Shown piece after piece: positions 1 to 5,304 of a stretch of DNA of 6,061 nt; positions within the stretch are counted from its first letter, which is position 1; the number at the start of each line of letters is the position of its first letter. A program made the position numbers and the translations under genes. The notes beneath the pieces are model-generated. The model was not told the origin of the DNA and searched no databases. It saw only the letters and a program-made list of their open reading frames with translations. The DNA comes from Deltaproteobacteria bacterium. GTDB taxonomy: Bacteria > Desulfobacterota > Desulfarculia > Adiutricales > JAGVGV01. The stretch covers positions 1 through 6,061 of the forward strand of contig JADFXS010000063.1 of assembly GCA_015233515.1 (NCBI GenBank), given 5' to 3'.

Positions 1-81
1 ATTTCTCGTCGCGGCCTGCGGCCGCTCTTCGAAATGACAATGATACTTCAAAACGAAAAAACTTTCGAGAACCACTACAAA
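1..81 (+). repeat. Interspersed palindromic (REP-like) repeat, copy A
   Basis: This is the plus-orientation copy of a repeat also found inverted at 5951-6037 and, degenerate, at 3826-3912. Aligned base by base with the reverse complement of 5951-6031, it matches at 73 of 81 positions by eye, without gaps. Its core is a perfect hairpin, GCGGCC (11-16), loop TGC, GGCCGC (20-25), flanked by ATTTC (1-5) and GAAAT (31-35), which can also pair. The conserved part continues about 45 bp past the hairpin as an A-rich tail, so the unit is longer than a simple hairpin. The window cuts off its left end. It lies directly upstream of the Fe-S protein gene and forms most of the visible leader. Confidence 0.85.
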
Positions 82-92
82 GACTCAAACTC

Positions 93-97
93 GGAGG
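93..97 (+). promoter_or_regulatory. Ribosome binding site deciding the start of the Fe-S gene
   Basis: GGAGG lies 8 nt before the ATG at 106. The reading frame is open further up, to an ATG at 34, but that ATG sits inside the repeat and has no Shine-Dalgarno sequence. This site therefore favours 106. Confidence 0.75.
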
Positions 98-105
98 ATG
101 ATTCA

Positions 106-837
106 ATGCCTTTAGATAAAGATGTTGAGTATTTGGAGCAAGTATCGGCCGTTATCGAAGCCGAGCGTTCTATCTCCCGGCGAGGCTTTATCAAGCTGGC
201 CGCCGGTTGCATCGCCGGCCTGGCCGCCTGGCGAGTCCTGGGGGTCCAAGCGGCCGGCCCGGTAATCATCATCGATAGAGCCCAGGGACTGGTCATCGGT
301 GATCCGACCAAATGCGTAAGCTGCAACCGCTGCGAATTGGCTTGCACCGAATTCAACGACGGACGAGCCTCCTTGGCCCAAGCCCGCCTGAAAATCAACC
401 GTAATTTGCAGTTCGGTCCTCAGGGCCTTAACTATGGACAACGCCGGTTCGGCGACTGGGGCGATGGCCTGGTGGTTATGGACACCTGCCGTCAATGCCC
501 TCACCCGGTTCCTTGCGCCGATGCCTGTCCGCAAAACGCCATTGTCCTCCTCCCTGAAACCGGGGCTAGGGCCATTGATCCGACGAAATGCAACGGCTGT
601 AAAATGTGTCTCAAGGCCTGCCCTTGGGATATGATCTCCTTTGACCCGGAGAGCGAGAAGGCAACCAAGTGCTTTTTATGCGGCGGCCGGCCTAAATGTA
701 CCGAGGCCTGTCCTGCCGGCGCCCTGAAATACGTCGCCTGGACCGATCTGACTCGAGAAACTCCGATGCGTGTCCATACTCTTTCGTTGACACCGGTTTT
801 CAAACCCGGAATTTGTTTGGAATGCCACGAGAAATAA
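106..837 (+). CDS. Tat-signal four-[4Fe-4S] ferredoxin-like electron transfer subunit, YdhY-like
   Basis: A 243-residue iron-sulfur protein expected to carry electrons for the oxidoreductase encoded next. It has 16 cysteines arranged for four [4Fe-4S] clusters, as in DmsB/HybA-type subunits: C70-C73-C76-C80, C128-C131-C137-C141, C162-C165-C168-C172 and C189-C192-C198-C202. The CTEFNDG, RLKINRN and DTCRQC segments resemble E. coli YdhY as I recall it. The N-terminus carries a twin-arginine motif, SRRGFIK (residues 24-30), then a hydrophobic stretch to about residue 50 ending in VQAA, so Tat export is likely. C35 follows LAAG, a poor lipobox. About 30 residues follow the last cluster and end in CLECH (237-241), a CxxCH motif that could bind haem c or a metal; I do not recall it in YdhY. 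The start at 106 is chosen for its GGAGG and because the upstream extension is repeat DNA. The next gene begins 13 nt downstream. The family call is firm; the exact redox partner is inferred from adjacency. Confidence 0.9.
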   Translation: MPLDKDVEYLEQVSAVIEAERSISRRGFIKLAAGCIAGLAAWRVLGVQAAGPVIIIDRAQGLVIGDPTKCVSCNRCELACTEFNDGRASLAQARLKINRNLQFGPQGLNYGQRRFGDWGDGLVVMDTCRQCPHPVPCADACPQNAIVLLPETGARAIDPTKCNGCKMCLKACPWDMISFDPESEKATKCFLCGGRPKCTEACPAGALKYVAWTDLTRETPMRVHTLSLTPVFKPGICLECHEK

Positions 838-850
838 TCAGGAGGAATAT

Positions 851-2977
851 ATGCCTTCCAAGATAGGCGGGTGGACCGGCCGGACCTTACGGGTAGACCT
901 GAGCACCGGAAAAATCAGTCGGGAAGACACCATTGAAAAATACAAGGACTACCTTGGCGGTACCGGCGTGGGTTACAAGGTCCTTTGGGACGAGGTCCCG
1001 TCCGGCACAAAGCCCTTTGATCCCGGGAACAAAATTATTTTCGCCGTCGGAGTTCTGGCCGGAACCGGAGCGCCGTGCAGCGGCCGAACCGCGGTGACCA
1101 CTCTTTTTCCGACTTGTTGGCCCAAGCCTTTAGTCGGCAGTGGCCATATGGGTGGACATTTCGCGGCTCAATTAAAATACGCCGGTTGGGATGCCGTTAT
1201 CATCGAAGGCCAGGCCGACCGACCGGTCTGGCTGGCCATCACCGACAGTCAAGTCGAGATCAAGGACGCTCGAACCCTGTGGGGTCAAGGTATCAGAAGA
1301 ACCAATCTCGAGATCACCCAATTGATGGGTCCGGAGTGTGTCGTCGCCGCCATCGGCCAAGCCGGCGAAAATATGGTTCCTCTCTCCACGATAATAAACG
1401 CGGTCTCCCATTCCGCCGGCGGCGTGGGAGCGATCATGGGGGCCAAAAAACTCAAAGCCATCGCCGTTCAGGGGACAGGCAGCGTTAAAATAGCCGCGGA
1501 TAAAAACGATTGGGAAAAACTGGTCAAATATCATCTGTCGCTTTTAGGGGCTAATAATCAGCATGTCGTCCCCAATACGCCTCAACCCTGGTCCGAATAT
1601 CATAATCCTAGTTCCCGGTGGGTAGCCTCCCCAGGCCGGTCCTGGGGTGCGGCCGCCCCGCCCATCGACGTCGGGACCTGCGATCCTCACGACCTCAATC
1701 ACATCGCCCATCGGACCAATAGCGCGGCCTTTTATCTCGGCCCGCTGGCTTGGAAACATACCGTTCGAGGCAATGGCTGCACCGGATGCCCCATACGTTG
1801 CCATACCATGATCAAAGTCCCCGCGGTAGCCGAAAAATACGGCATCAGGGACACAGGGCAAAACACATGCGTCGGCTTGGTTTTTGGAAGACAATTTTTC
1901 AAAACTCTCCCCGGCGGCCCCACGGGCCAGGCCAATCTGGAAGCTTGCATGGTGGGCATGCATCTGGCGGACGACCTGGGGATATGGTCTAATTACCAGC
2001 AACTTCAACGTGATTTCGTCAAGCTTTATTATGACGGAACCATAAAAAACAAGATCGGCGGGAAAGAATTCAAGGAATTGCCCTGGGATAAATACGAACA
2101 AGGGGATCCCTCATTTTTAATGGACTTGTTGCCCAGAATCGCCTTCAAACAGGGCGAACTGGGCGTGGCCTTGGGTCTGGGCACGGGATATCTTCTTGAG
2201 CGTTGGGGCATCAAAGAGGAGGAATGGACCCGGGACCGGAAAATGACTTATTGGAAGATGGGCCATCCCAAACATCACTCTTCCGAGGATGACGGACAAT
2301 GCGGCGTGATCATCAATACCCAGTACAATCGGGACTGCCAATGCCATTCCCACACCAATTTCATCTACAATGGCTTACCACTTGATGTACAAAAACTTCT
2401 GGCGGCGGAAGTATGGGGTTCCCCCGACGCCGTGGATGCCCCAAACAACTTCCGTCCCATGAACATCCATAAAGCCTACCGGGCCAAATGGGCCATTATC
2501 CGCAAGGAATTGCACGATTCCTTGTCCCTGTGCAACTGGATGGGACCATGGGTGGCCTCACCGCTCAAGGAAAGAAGCTATCGGGGAGACGACAGCCTGG
2601 AATCCAAGTTTTACAGCCTGATTACCGGCGACGCGAAAACCAAGGAAGAACTGGACATGATCGGAGAAAGGATTTTCACCCTCCACCGGGCTTTGACCAT
2701 CAGAGACATGGGAACTCAGGATATGCGCGGACGGCACGATCTGATTCCGGATTGGGTTTATGGCCAACCCGGCGACCCGCCGCCTTTCACCAAGGGCTCG
2801 CAGGCCATGGATCGCGAGGACATAAAAAAGGCCATGGATGCGTTTTATGAAATCATGGGTTGGGATAAAAATACCGGTGCGCCGCTCCCGGCAACATATC
2901 AACGATTGGGTTTGAAGGACGTAGCCTCAAAATTACCCGGCGCCGTCGCTTCAAGCGATTCGGACCGCCCATCTTAA
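851..2977 (+). CDS. Aldehyde:ferredoxin oxidoreductase family protein, YdhV-like
   Basis: A 708-residue member of the tungsten/molybdenum AOR family, which interconverts aldehydes (or other carbonyl compounds) and acids using a bis-pyranopterin metal site next to one [4Fe-4S] cluster. The N-terminal AFOR domain (about 8-208) has YLGGTGVGYK (34-43) and GHMGGHFAAQLKYAGWD (98-114). The cluster ligands are C310, C313 and C317 (CTGCPIRC), with the fourth probably C561 in DSLSLC (556-561). A DxxGLD-like pterin motif is at 374-379 (DDLGIW). Length and many segments (GANNQHVVP, HTNFIYNGLPL, CNW, RIFTLHRA) match E. coli YdhV, an AOR-family protein reported to carry molybdenum cofactor, better than BamB or archaeal AOR. 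AGGAGG lies 5 nt before the ATG. No signal peptide is visible, although its partner has a Tat motif. No cytochrome b, quinone-reactive subunit or cofactor gene is present in the window. Family is certain; substrate, metal and direction are unknown. Confidence 0.93.
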   Translation: MPSKIGGWTGRTLRVDLSTGKISREDTIEKYKDYLGGTGVGYKVLWDEVPSGTKPFDPGNKIIFAVGVLAGTGAPCSGRTAVTTLFPTCWPKPLVGSGHMGGHFAAQLKYAGWDAVIIEGQADRPVWLAITDSQVEIKDARTLWGQGIRRTNLEITQLMGPECVVAAIGQAGENMVPLSTIINAVSHSAGGVGAIMGAKKLKAIAVQGTGSVKIAADKNDWEKLVKYHLSLLGANNQHVVPNTPQPWSEYHNPSSRWVASPGRSWGAAAPPIDVGTCDPHDLNHIAHRTNSAAFYLGPLAWKHTVRGNGCTGCPIRCHTMIKVPAVAEKYGIRDTGQNTCVGLVFGRQFFKTLPGGPTGQANLEACMVGMHLADDLGIWSNYQQLQRDFVKLYYDGTIKNKIGGKEFKELPWDKYEQGDPSFLMDLLPRIAFKQGELGVALGLGTGYLLERWGIKEEEWTRDRKMTYWKMGHPKHHSSEDDGQCGVIINTQYNRDCQCHSHTNFIYNGLPLDVQKLLAAEVWGSPDAVDAPNNFRPMNIHKAYRAKWAIIRKELHDSLSLCNWMGPWVASPLKERSYRGDDSLESKFYSLITGDAKTKEELDMIGERIFTLHRALTIRDMGTQDMRGRHDLIPDWVYGQPGDPPPFTKGSQAMDREDIKKAMDAFYEIMGWDKNTGAPLPATYQRLGLKDVASKLPGAVASSDSDRPS

Positions 2978-3011
2978 GCGCGAATTCGTCTCGCGATTTG
3001 CCCCGGGCCTG

Positions 3012-3060
3012 GCTGCGGGTTTTGTTGAAGCCCCCCCGCAGCGGGCTGCGGGGAGTCTTC
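3012..3060. repeat. Two mutually exclusive hairpins after the AOR gene
   Basis: Three complementary blocks lie in a row: GCTGCGGG (3012-3019), CCCCGCAG (3034-3041, followed by C3042) and CTGCGGGG (3046-3053). The middle block pairs with the right block as a perfect 8-bp stem with a CGGG loop, and outer GAAG (3027-3030) and CTTC (3057-3060) can extend it. The middle block can instead pair with the left block (8 bp, 15-nt loop). The first stem should be favoured because of its short loop. It probably helps end or protect the AOR transcript, but no T-run follows, so a terminator call would be weak. Confidence 0.6.
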
Positions 3061-3160
3061 GGCATGTAAAGAACGAATGCATTCTAATTGGGCTCGCTGA
3101 CCCCTGATTCACCACTTGCGGGCATTGAGGCACGTAACTCCTGGCTGCAACGCTCGTTTC

Positions 3161-3211
3161 CCGATTTTGGCTCCTCGACGTATGGTAAATACGCCTGCGG
3201 GCCAAAATCGG
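3161..3211. repeat. Nested inverted repeat, 51 bp
   Basis: Outer arms CCGATTTTGGC (3161-3171) and GCCAAAATCGG (3201-3211) are perfect 11-bp complements. Inside them a second dyad, CGTAT (3179-3183) and ATACG (3189-3193), encloses a 5-nt loop. The 7-nt segments between the arms do not pair well, so the whole would fold as an interrupted cruciform or hairpin. It lies in the middle of the non-coding region between convergent genes, with no T-run on either side. It may be an interspersed repeat unit, which one window cannot show. Confidence 0.7.
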
Positions 3212-3276
3212 TCCAACTTCGCGTTTCGCCGAGGATTTACGCGCCCTATCCGCGATTTGACGGTGGATTTAGGTGA

Positions 3277-3294
3277 CCCGCGGCAAGCCGCGGG
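3277..3294. repeat. GC-rich hairpin near the 3' end of the Cdd1-like gene
   Basis: CCCGCGG (3277-3283) and CCGCGGG (3288-3294) form a perfect 7-bp stem with a CAAG loop (CTTG on the minus strand). It lies 45 bp beyond the stop codon of the minus-strand Cdd1-like gene, a plausible place for a transcript end. No T-run follows on the minus strand, so it would be a Rho-dependent or processing structure if functional. Confidence 0.6.
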
Positions 3295-3338
3295 GGAGCA
3301 CGCTGGCCTGCATGTTGAATGCGGCTTTTAGCTTGGTT

Positions 3339-3656
3339 TTACCCTTCGTTATATTGGCGATCCTTCCATTTCCACCAGAAAAGCATTTCCGGGTCGGGAG
3401 CCGCTTCGCTGACAAAATATACGGCACAGCGAAAAACATATAAAACACAACGATCGATATGAGCCCCACGCACACGACATAATTCTTCGTAAAGACGTTG
3501 CGGGTCTCTGTTTTTCAAATCATCGGGTTGCCTTATTCCTAAATCGCGCAAATCCTGAGCCAGACTCGGACCGACGCCGGGAATGGAGAGTAAATCCGTT
3601 GAGGGATGCTTCCTTTTTCCACGGGGTTTTCCATGATTTTCCGCCAACAATGCCAT
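3339..3656 (-). CDS. Cdd1-type helix-hairpin-helix protein
   Basis: A 105-residue protein recognisable as the Cdd1 ('pathogenicity locus') family, small proteins built on a helix-hairpin-helix that is usually a non-specific DNA-contact module; the cellular role is not established. The hairpin is LLSIPGVGPSLAQDLRDLGI (22-41) with the typical IPGVG turn. It is followed by the family features DPQRLYEEL (51-59), CVLYVFRCAVYF (70-81) and a tryptophan-rich end, WWKWKDR (94-100). The start at 3656 has GAGGAG 11 nt upstream. The frame stays open to 3752, but that extension is arginine/proline-rich and is translated from repeat DNA (3705-3760), so I leave it out. It lies 269 bp downstream of the AAA ATPase on the same strand, with repeats between them, and convergent to the AOR operon. 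The basic N-terminal tail (KPRGKRK) also suits a nucleic-acid contact. The family call is good; function is unknown. Confidence 0.8.
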   Translation of the reverse strand: MALLAENHGKPRGKRKHPSTDLLSIPGVGPSLAQDLRDLGIRQPDDLKNRDPQRLYEELCRVRGAHIDRCVLYVFRCAVYFVSEAAPDPEMLFWWKWKDRQYNEG

Positions 3657-3704
3657 TTCGTTGCAATCTCCTCGTCCATTCTTTTTCCGTAGTCGCTGCG
3701 GTCT

Positions 3705-3760
3705 GTCATTTCGAGTAACCGGCCCGTCCCGGCGCGGCGGGTTGTGAACCAAAGAAACAT
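3705..3760 (-). repeat. Degenerate repeat-related sequence
   Basis: GTCATTTCGAG (3705-3715) is identical to the hairpin-proximal flank of the window-end repeat copy (GTCATTTCGAG at 5994-6004). The GC-rich stretch after it (about 3717-3742) does not match that copy but could fold on itself. This looks like a diverged or hybrid member of the same repeat class, next to the start of the Cdd1-like gene. Confidence 0.45.
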
Positions 3761-3769
3761 GCGCTTACT

Positions 3770-3799
3770 GTCATTTCAAAACGAAACAAGAAATCTCCA
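3770..3799 (-). repeat. Truncated minus-orientation repeat copy, left half of a head-to-head pair
   Basis: GTCATTTC (3770-3777) and AGAAATCTCCA (3789-3799) are the two flanks of the repeat in minus orientation, but the GC hairpin normally between them is missing. The right flank is a perfect 11-bp inverted match to TGGAGATTTCT (3827-3837), which opens the facing copy. Confidence 0.6.
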
Positions 3800-3825
3800 T
3801 TGTCTTGACGGGCAGTTATCTTGTC

Positions 3826-3912
3826 TTGGAGATTTCTCGTCGCGGCTCGGGCCGCTCCGTCGCAATGACCCCGACGCCCCAGAACGAAAAAGCTTTGGAA
3901 AATCGCTATAAT
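3826..3912 (+). repeat. Interspersed palindromic repeat, copy B (degenerate)
   Basis: This plus-orientation copy starts with the TTGGAGATTTCTCGTCGCGG block shared with the window-end copy. Its core hairpin is GCGGC (3842-3846) and GCCGC (3851-3855). Past the hairpin, AATGAC, GAACGAAAAA and CGCTATAA still line up with copy A, but many positions differ. It ends just short of the stop codon of the AAA ATPase (3926). Confidence 0.75.
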
Positions 3913-3925
3913 TAAAAAGCTGTTT

Positions 3926-5005
3926 TCAATAACGTGTATAAGTGGCTTGGTCTTCGGCGAACTCCTTTTGTATTGCCTCCGTCAACGACGGCTTGAGGGT
4001 CGGAATGACTCTTAGTATTGTCTCGGTTTCTATCAAAATTTCCTTTCCGGTTTCCACCTCGGATTCAAAAGCGGTATGAGCGATTCTCTGGAAGAGATAC
4101 TCGATATCCGCGGGAGTGAAGAAGCGCGTGGCCGCAACTATCTTGTCCAGATTCACGTTGCCGGCATTGACTCTAGCCAGATAGTGGGCCAGGACGCGTT
4201 CCCGGCTGACCGGATCCAAGGAACCTACCGGAATGATATAATCAAATCGTCCTGGTCGAAGCAGGGCGGCGTCGAGGTCTCGGATGTAATTAGTGGCGCA
4301 AACAAAGAGCAGTTTATTCTCGGATCGCCTCAGGCGCGGCACCTGCTTGAGTAGCTCGTTGGTGACGGATTTATCCAGGCGAGTCGCCTGGTCTCGACTC
4401 CCCGCTATTTCCTCGAACTCATCGATAAAAACAACCGCGCTGTCCAGGGTTTCCACTTTCTGCAAAAGCTCCCGCAAATTGGCCGCCAGGCGTTCCTGCC
4501 CATCCATCAGAAGCATGCTGGGGTTGACTTCCACATACCACCAACCAAGCTTCGCGGCGATGGCTTGAACAAAGTGTGTTTTGCCTGTTCCCGGCGGTCC
4601 AAAAAAAAGCAGGGTTTTCGGCGGTTTGACTCCGTGTTTCGCCGCCAGTTCCGGTTCAAGGATCGGCAGGACTATTTTTTTAGTGACTATCTGTTTGGGC
4701 GGTTGAGTCTCCGAGATAGTCGCCCAGATTTCCGGATTGATCACGCCGGCATTTAGCTCGCGAAGCAAATTCAGTCGCGTTTCATTTTCGATTCCCTGCT
4801 TCACCGCCGCTCTATTTTCAATATAGTCGATACAGGCGACGCGCATTCCGACATCACGACCGACTCTTTCTGACAATACCCACTTGTTACTTAGTATTTC
4901 CTGCCAAAGTTTCAGTGCGGATTCAGGTTCAACCCGATATCCGCTCATCTCGAAAATTTTCGTGACATAACTGTCCGGTTCATTAATATCGATATTATCC
5001 TGCAA
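3926..5005 (-). CDS. AAA-family ATPase, classic clade, with uncharacterised N-terminal region
   Basis: A 359-residue protein with a single AAA module that would couple ATP hydrolysis, probably as a ring, to remodelling of an unknown partner in the cytoplasm. Visible motifs are Walker A GPPGTGKT (136-143), Walker B VVFIDE (191-196), sensor 1 ATN (237-239), and a second region of homology ending in LLRPGRFD (248-255) with candidate arginine fingers R250 and R253. The C-terminal small domain begins around 265 and includes TPADIEYL (297-304), the counterpart of the family's GADI segment. The first 110 residues are not AAA; they contain KWVLSERVGRDVG (41-53), which recalls a motif I associate with DUF4032-type proteins, an uncertain link. 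There is no membrane segment, protease domain or Zn-binding HExxH, so it is not FtsH. The start is TTG, chosen because GGAAGG lies 6 nt upstream; M20 is an alternative with a poorer site. It is divergent from the dhaL-like gene. Substrate unknown. Confidence 0.88.
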   Translation of the reverse strand: MQDNIDINEPDSYVTKIFEMSGYRVEPESALKLWQEILSNKWVLSERVGRDVGMRVACIDYIENRAAVKQGIENETRLNLLRELNAGVINPEIWATISETQPPKQIVTKKIVLPILEPELAAKHGVKPPKTLLFFGPPGTGKTHFVQAIAAKLGWWYVEVNPSMLLMDGQERLAANLRELLQKVETLDSAVVFIDEFEEIAGSRDQATRLDKSVTNELLKQVPRLRRSENKLLFVCATNYIRDLDAALLRPGRFDYIIPVGSLDPVSRERVLAHYLARVNAGNVNLDKIVAATRFFTPADIEYLFQRIAHTAFESEVETGKEILIETETILRVIPTLKPSLTEAIQKEFAEDQATYTRY

Positions 5006-5011
5006 AGTACA

Positions 5012-5017
5012 CCTTCC
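5012..5017 (-). promoter_or_regulatory. Ribosome binding site supporting a TTG start
   Basis: On the minus strand GGAAGG lies 6 nt before TTG (5005-5003). This is the main reason for accepting the non-ATG start of the AAA ATPase; the first in-frame ATG (residue 20) lacks a comparable site. Confidence 0.6.
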
Positions 5018-5160
5018 GGTCGATCATTAATCTTTCCGGCCCAAGGCCTCGGAATAGATTCAGGTCAGAGACGATTTTCCGCCGGTTTATTCCTAAGCCC
5101 GTCAAGGCGGTATCTCACTGATTATTCGGGCTGCGTCATATTAATCACCTTGACCGATTC

Positions 5161-5189
5161 CGTCAAATTCCTCCAATGCGTGTTATAAT
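5161..5189 (+). promoter_or_regulatory. Candidate sigma-70-type promoter with extended -10, for the dhaL-like gene
   Basis: TGTTATAAT (5181-5189) is a perfect TATAAT with the TGn extension. The hexamer 17 bp upstream (CGTCAA, 5161-5166) is poor, which an extended -10 can offset. Transcription would start near 5196 and leave a leader of about 110 nt. Read directly from sequence; activity is inferred. Confidence 0.45.
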
Positions 5190-5233
5190 GTTAAGAACGT
5201 ATTAAGCTTGCTAAGTACAAGATATAAATCTAA

Positions 5234-5262
5234 TTGACAAAGAGCGGCGCAAAGGCTAGTAA
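5234..5262 (+). promoter_or_regulatory. Weaker second promoter candidate for the dhaL-like gene
   Basis: A perfect TTGACA (5234-5239) lies 17 bp before TAGTAA (5257-5262), which matches only three of six -10 positions. It sits at a normal distance from the start codon and may be an alternative to the extended -10 site upstream. Confidence 0.25.
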
Positions 5263-5295
5263 CAATAATTTAATGTGCATGCTTCGCCCCGGGAT

Positions 5296-5300
5296 GGAGG
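5296..5300 (+). promoter_or_regulatory. Ribosome binding site of the dhaL-like gene
   Basis: GGAGG lies 4 nt before the ATG at 5305 and 10 nt before a second in-frame ATG at 5311. Either could serve; both give a normal DhaL N-terminus. The upstream GTG at 5275 has no such site. Confidence 0.65.
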
Positions 5301-5304
5301 TACC

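Larger units (their letters stand above)
2978..3338. other. Non-coding region between convergent genes, rich in dyads
   Basis: These 361 bases separate the stop codons of the AOR gene (+) and the Cdd1-like gene (-). I find no convincing gene: short open frames on the plus strand (for example 3088-3276) have no Shine-Dalgarno sequence and no recognisable protein. The region holds a 5-bp dyad right after the AOR stop (CGCGA 2979-2983, TCGCG 2991-2995), overlapping hairpins at 3012-3060, a palindrome GAATGCATTC (3075-3084), a nested dyad at 3161-3211 and a hairpin at 3277-3294. None is followed by a clean T-run, so a textbook intrinsic terminator is not seen for either gene. Confidence 0.6.
5006..5304. 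other. Divergent intergenic region between the AAA ATPase and dhaL-like genes
   Basis: These 299 bp must hold the promoters of both divergent genes. On the plus side there is an extended -10 candidate (5181-5189) and a perfect -35 hexamer (5234-5239). On the minus side TTGACG (complement of 5100-5105) is a -35-like hexamer without a good -10 at normal spacing. GTCAAGG (5101-5107) and CCTTGAC (5148-5154) form a 7-bp dyad with a 40-bp gap. No gene or structured RNA is recognised. Confidence 0.5.

Noticed and set aside
34..105. Longer N-terminus of the Fe-S protein starting at ATG 34
   Set aside because: It lies inside the interspersed repeat, has no Shine-Dalgarno sequence, and would put 24 extra residues before a normal Tat-type N-terminus; ATG 106 has GGAGG at 8 nt.
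851..2977. BamB-type (benzoyl-CoA reductase) identity for the AOR protein
   Set aside because: Length, the CNW segment and many conserved stretches fit YdhV better, and no other bam genes are present.
3088..3331. Small plus-strand genes in the AOR-Cdd1 gap
   Set aside because: The overlapping short frames have no ribosome binding site, read through the dyads, and give no recognisable protein.
3657..3752. Longer N-terminus of the Cdd1-like protein (start at 3752)
   Set aside because: The extra 32 residues are encoded largely by repeat-related DNA, are not family-like, and the ATG at 3656 has GAGGAG upstream.
3705..3912. CRISPR array
   Set aside because: The repeats are few, in opposite orientations, of unequal length and degenerate, with no regular spacers and no cas genes.
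3884..3912. Promoter on the plus strand from TATAAT at 3907-3912
   Set aside because: There is no -35 hexamer at the right spacing, the hexamer is part of the repeat tail, and no plus-strand gene follows.
5240..5295. Possible c-di-GMP (GEMM-type) riboswitch because of GGCGCAAAGG in the dhaL leader
   Set aside because: Only this short block resembles the motif. The second half of the aptamer, with its conserved stems, is not present before the start codon.
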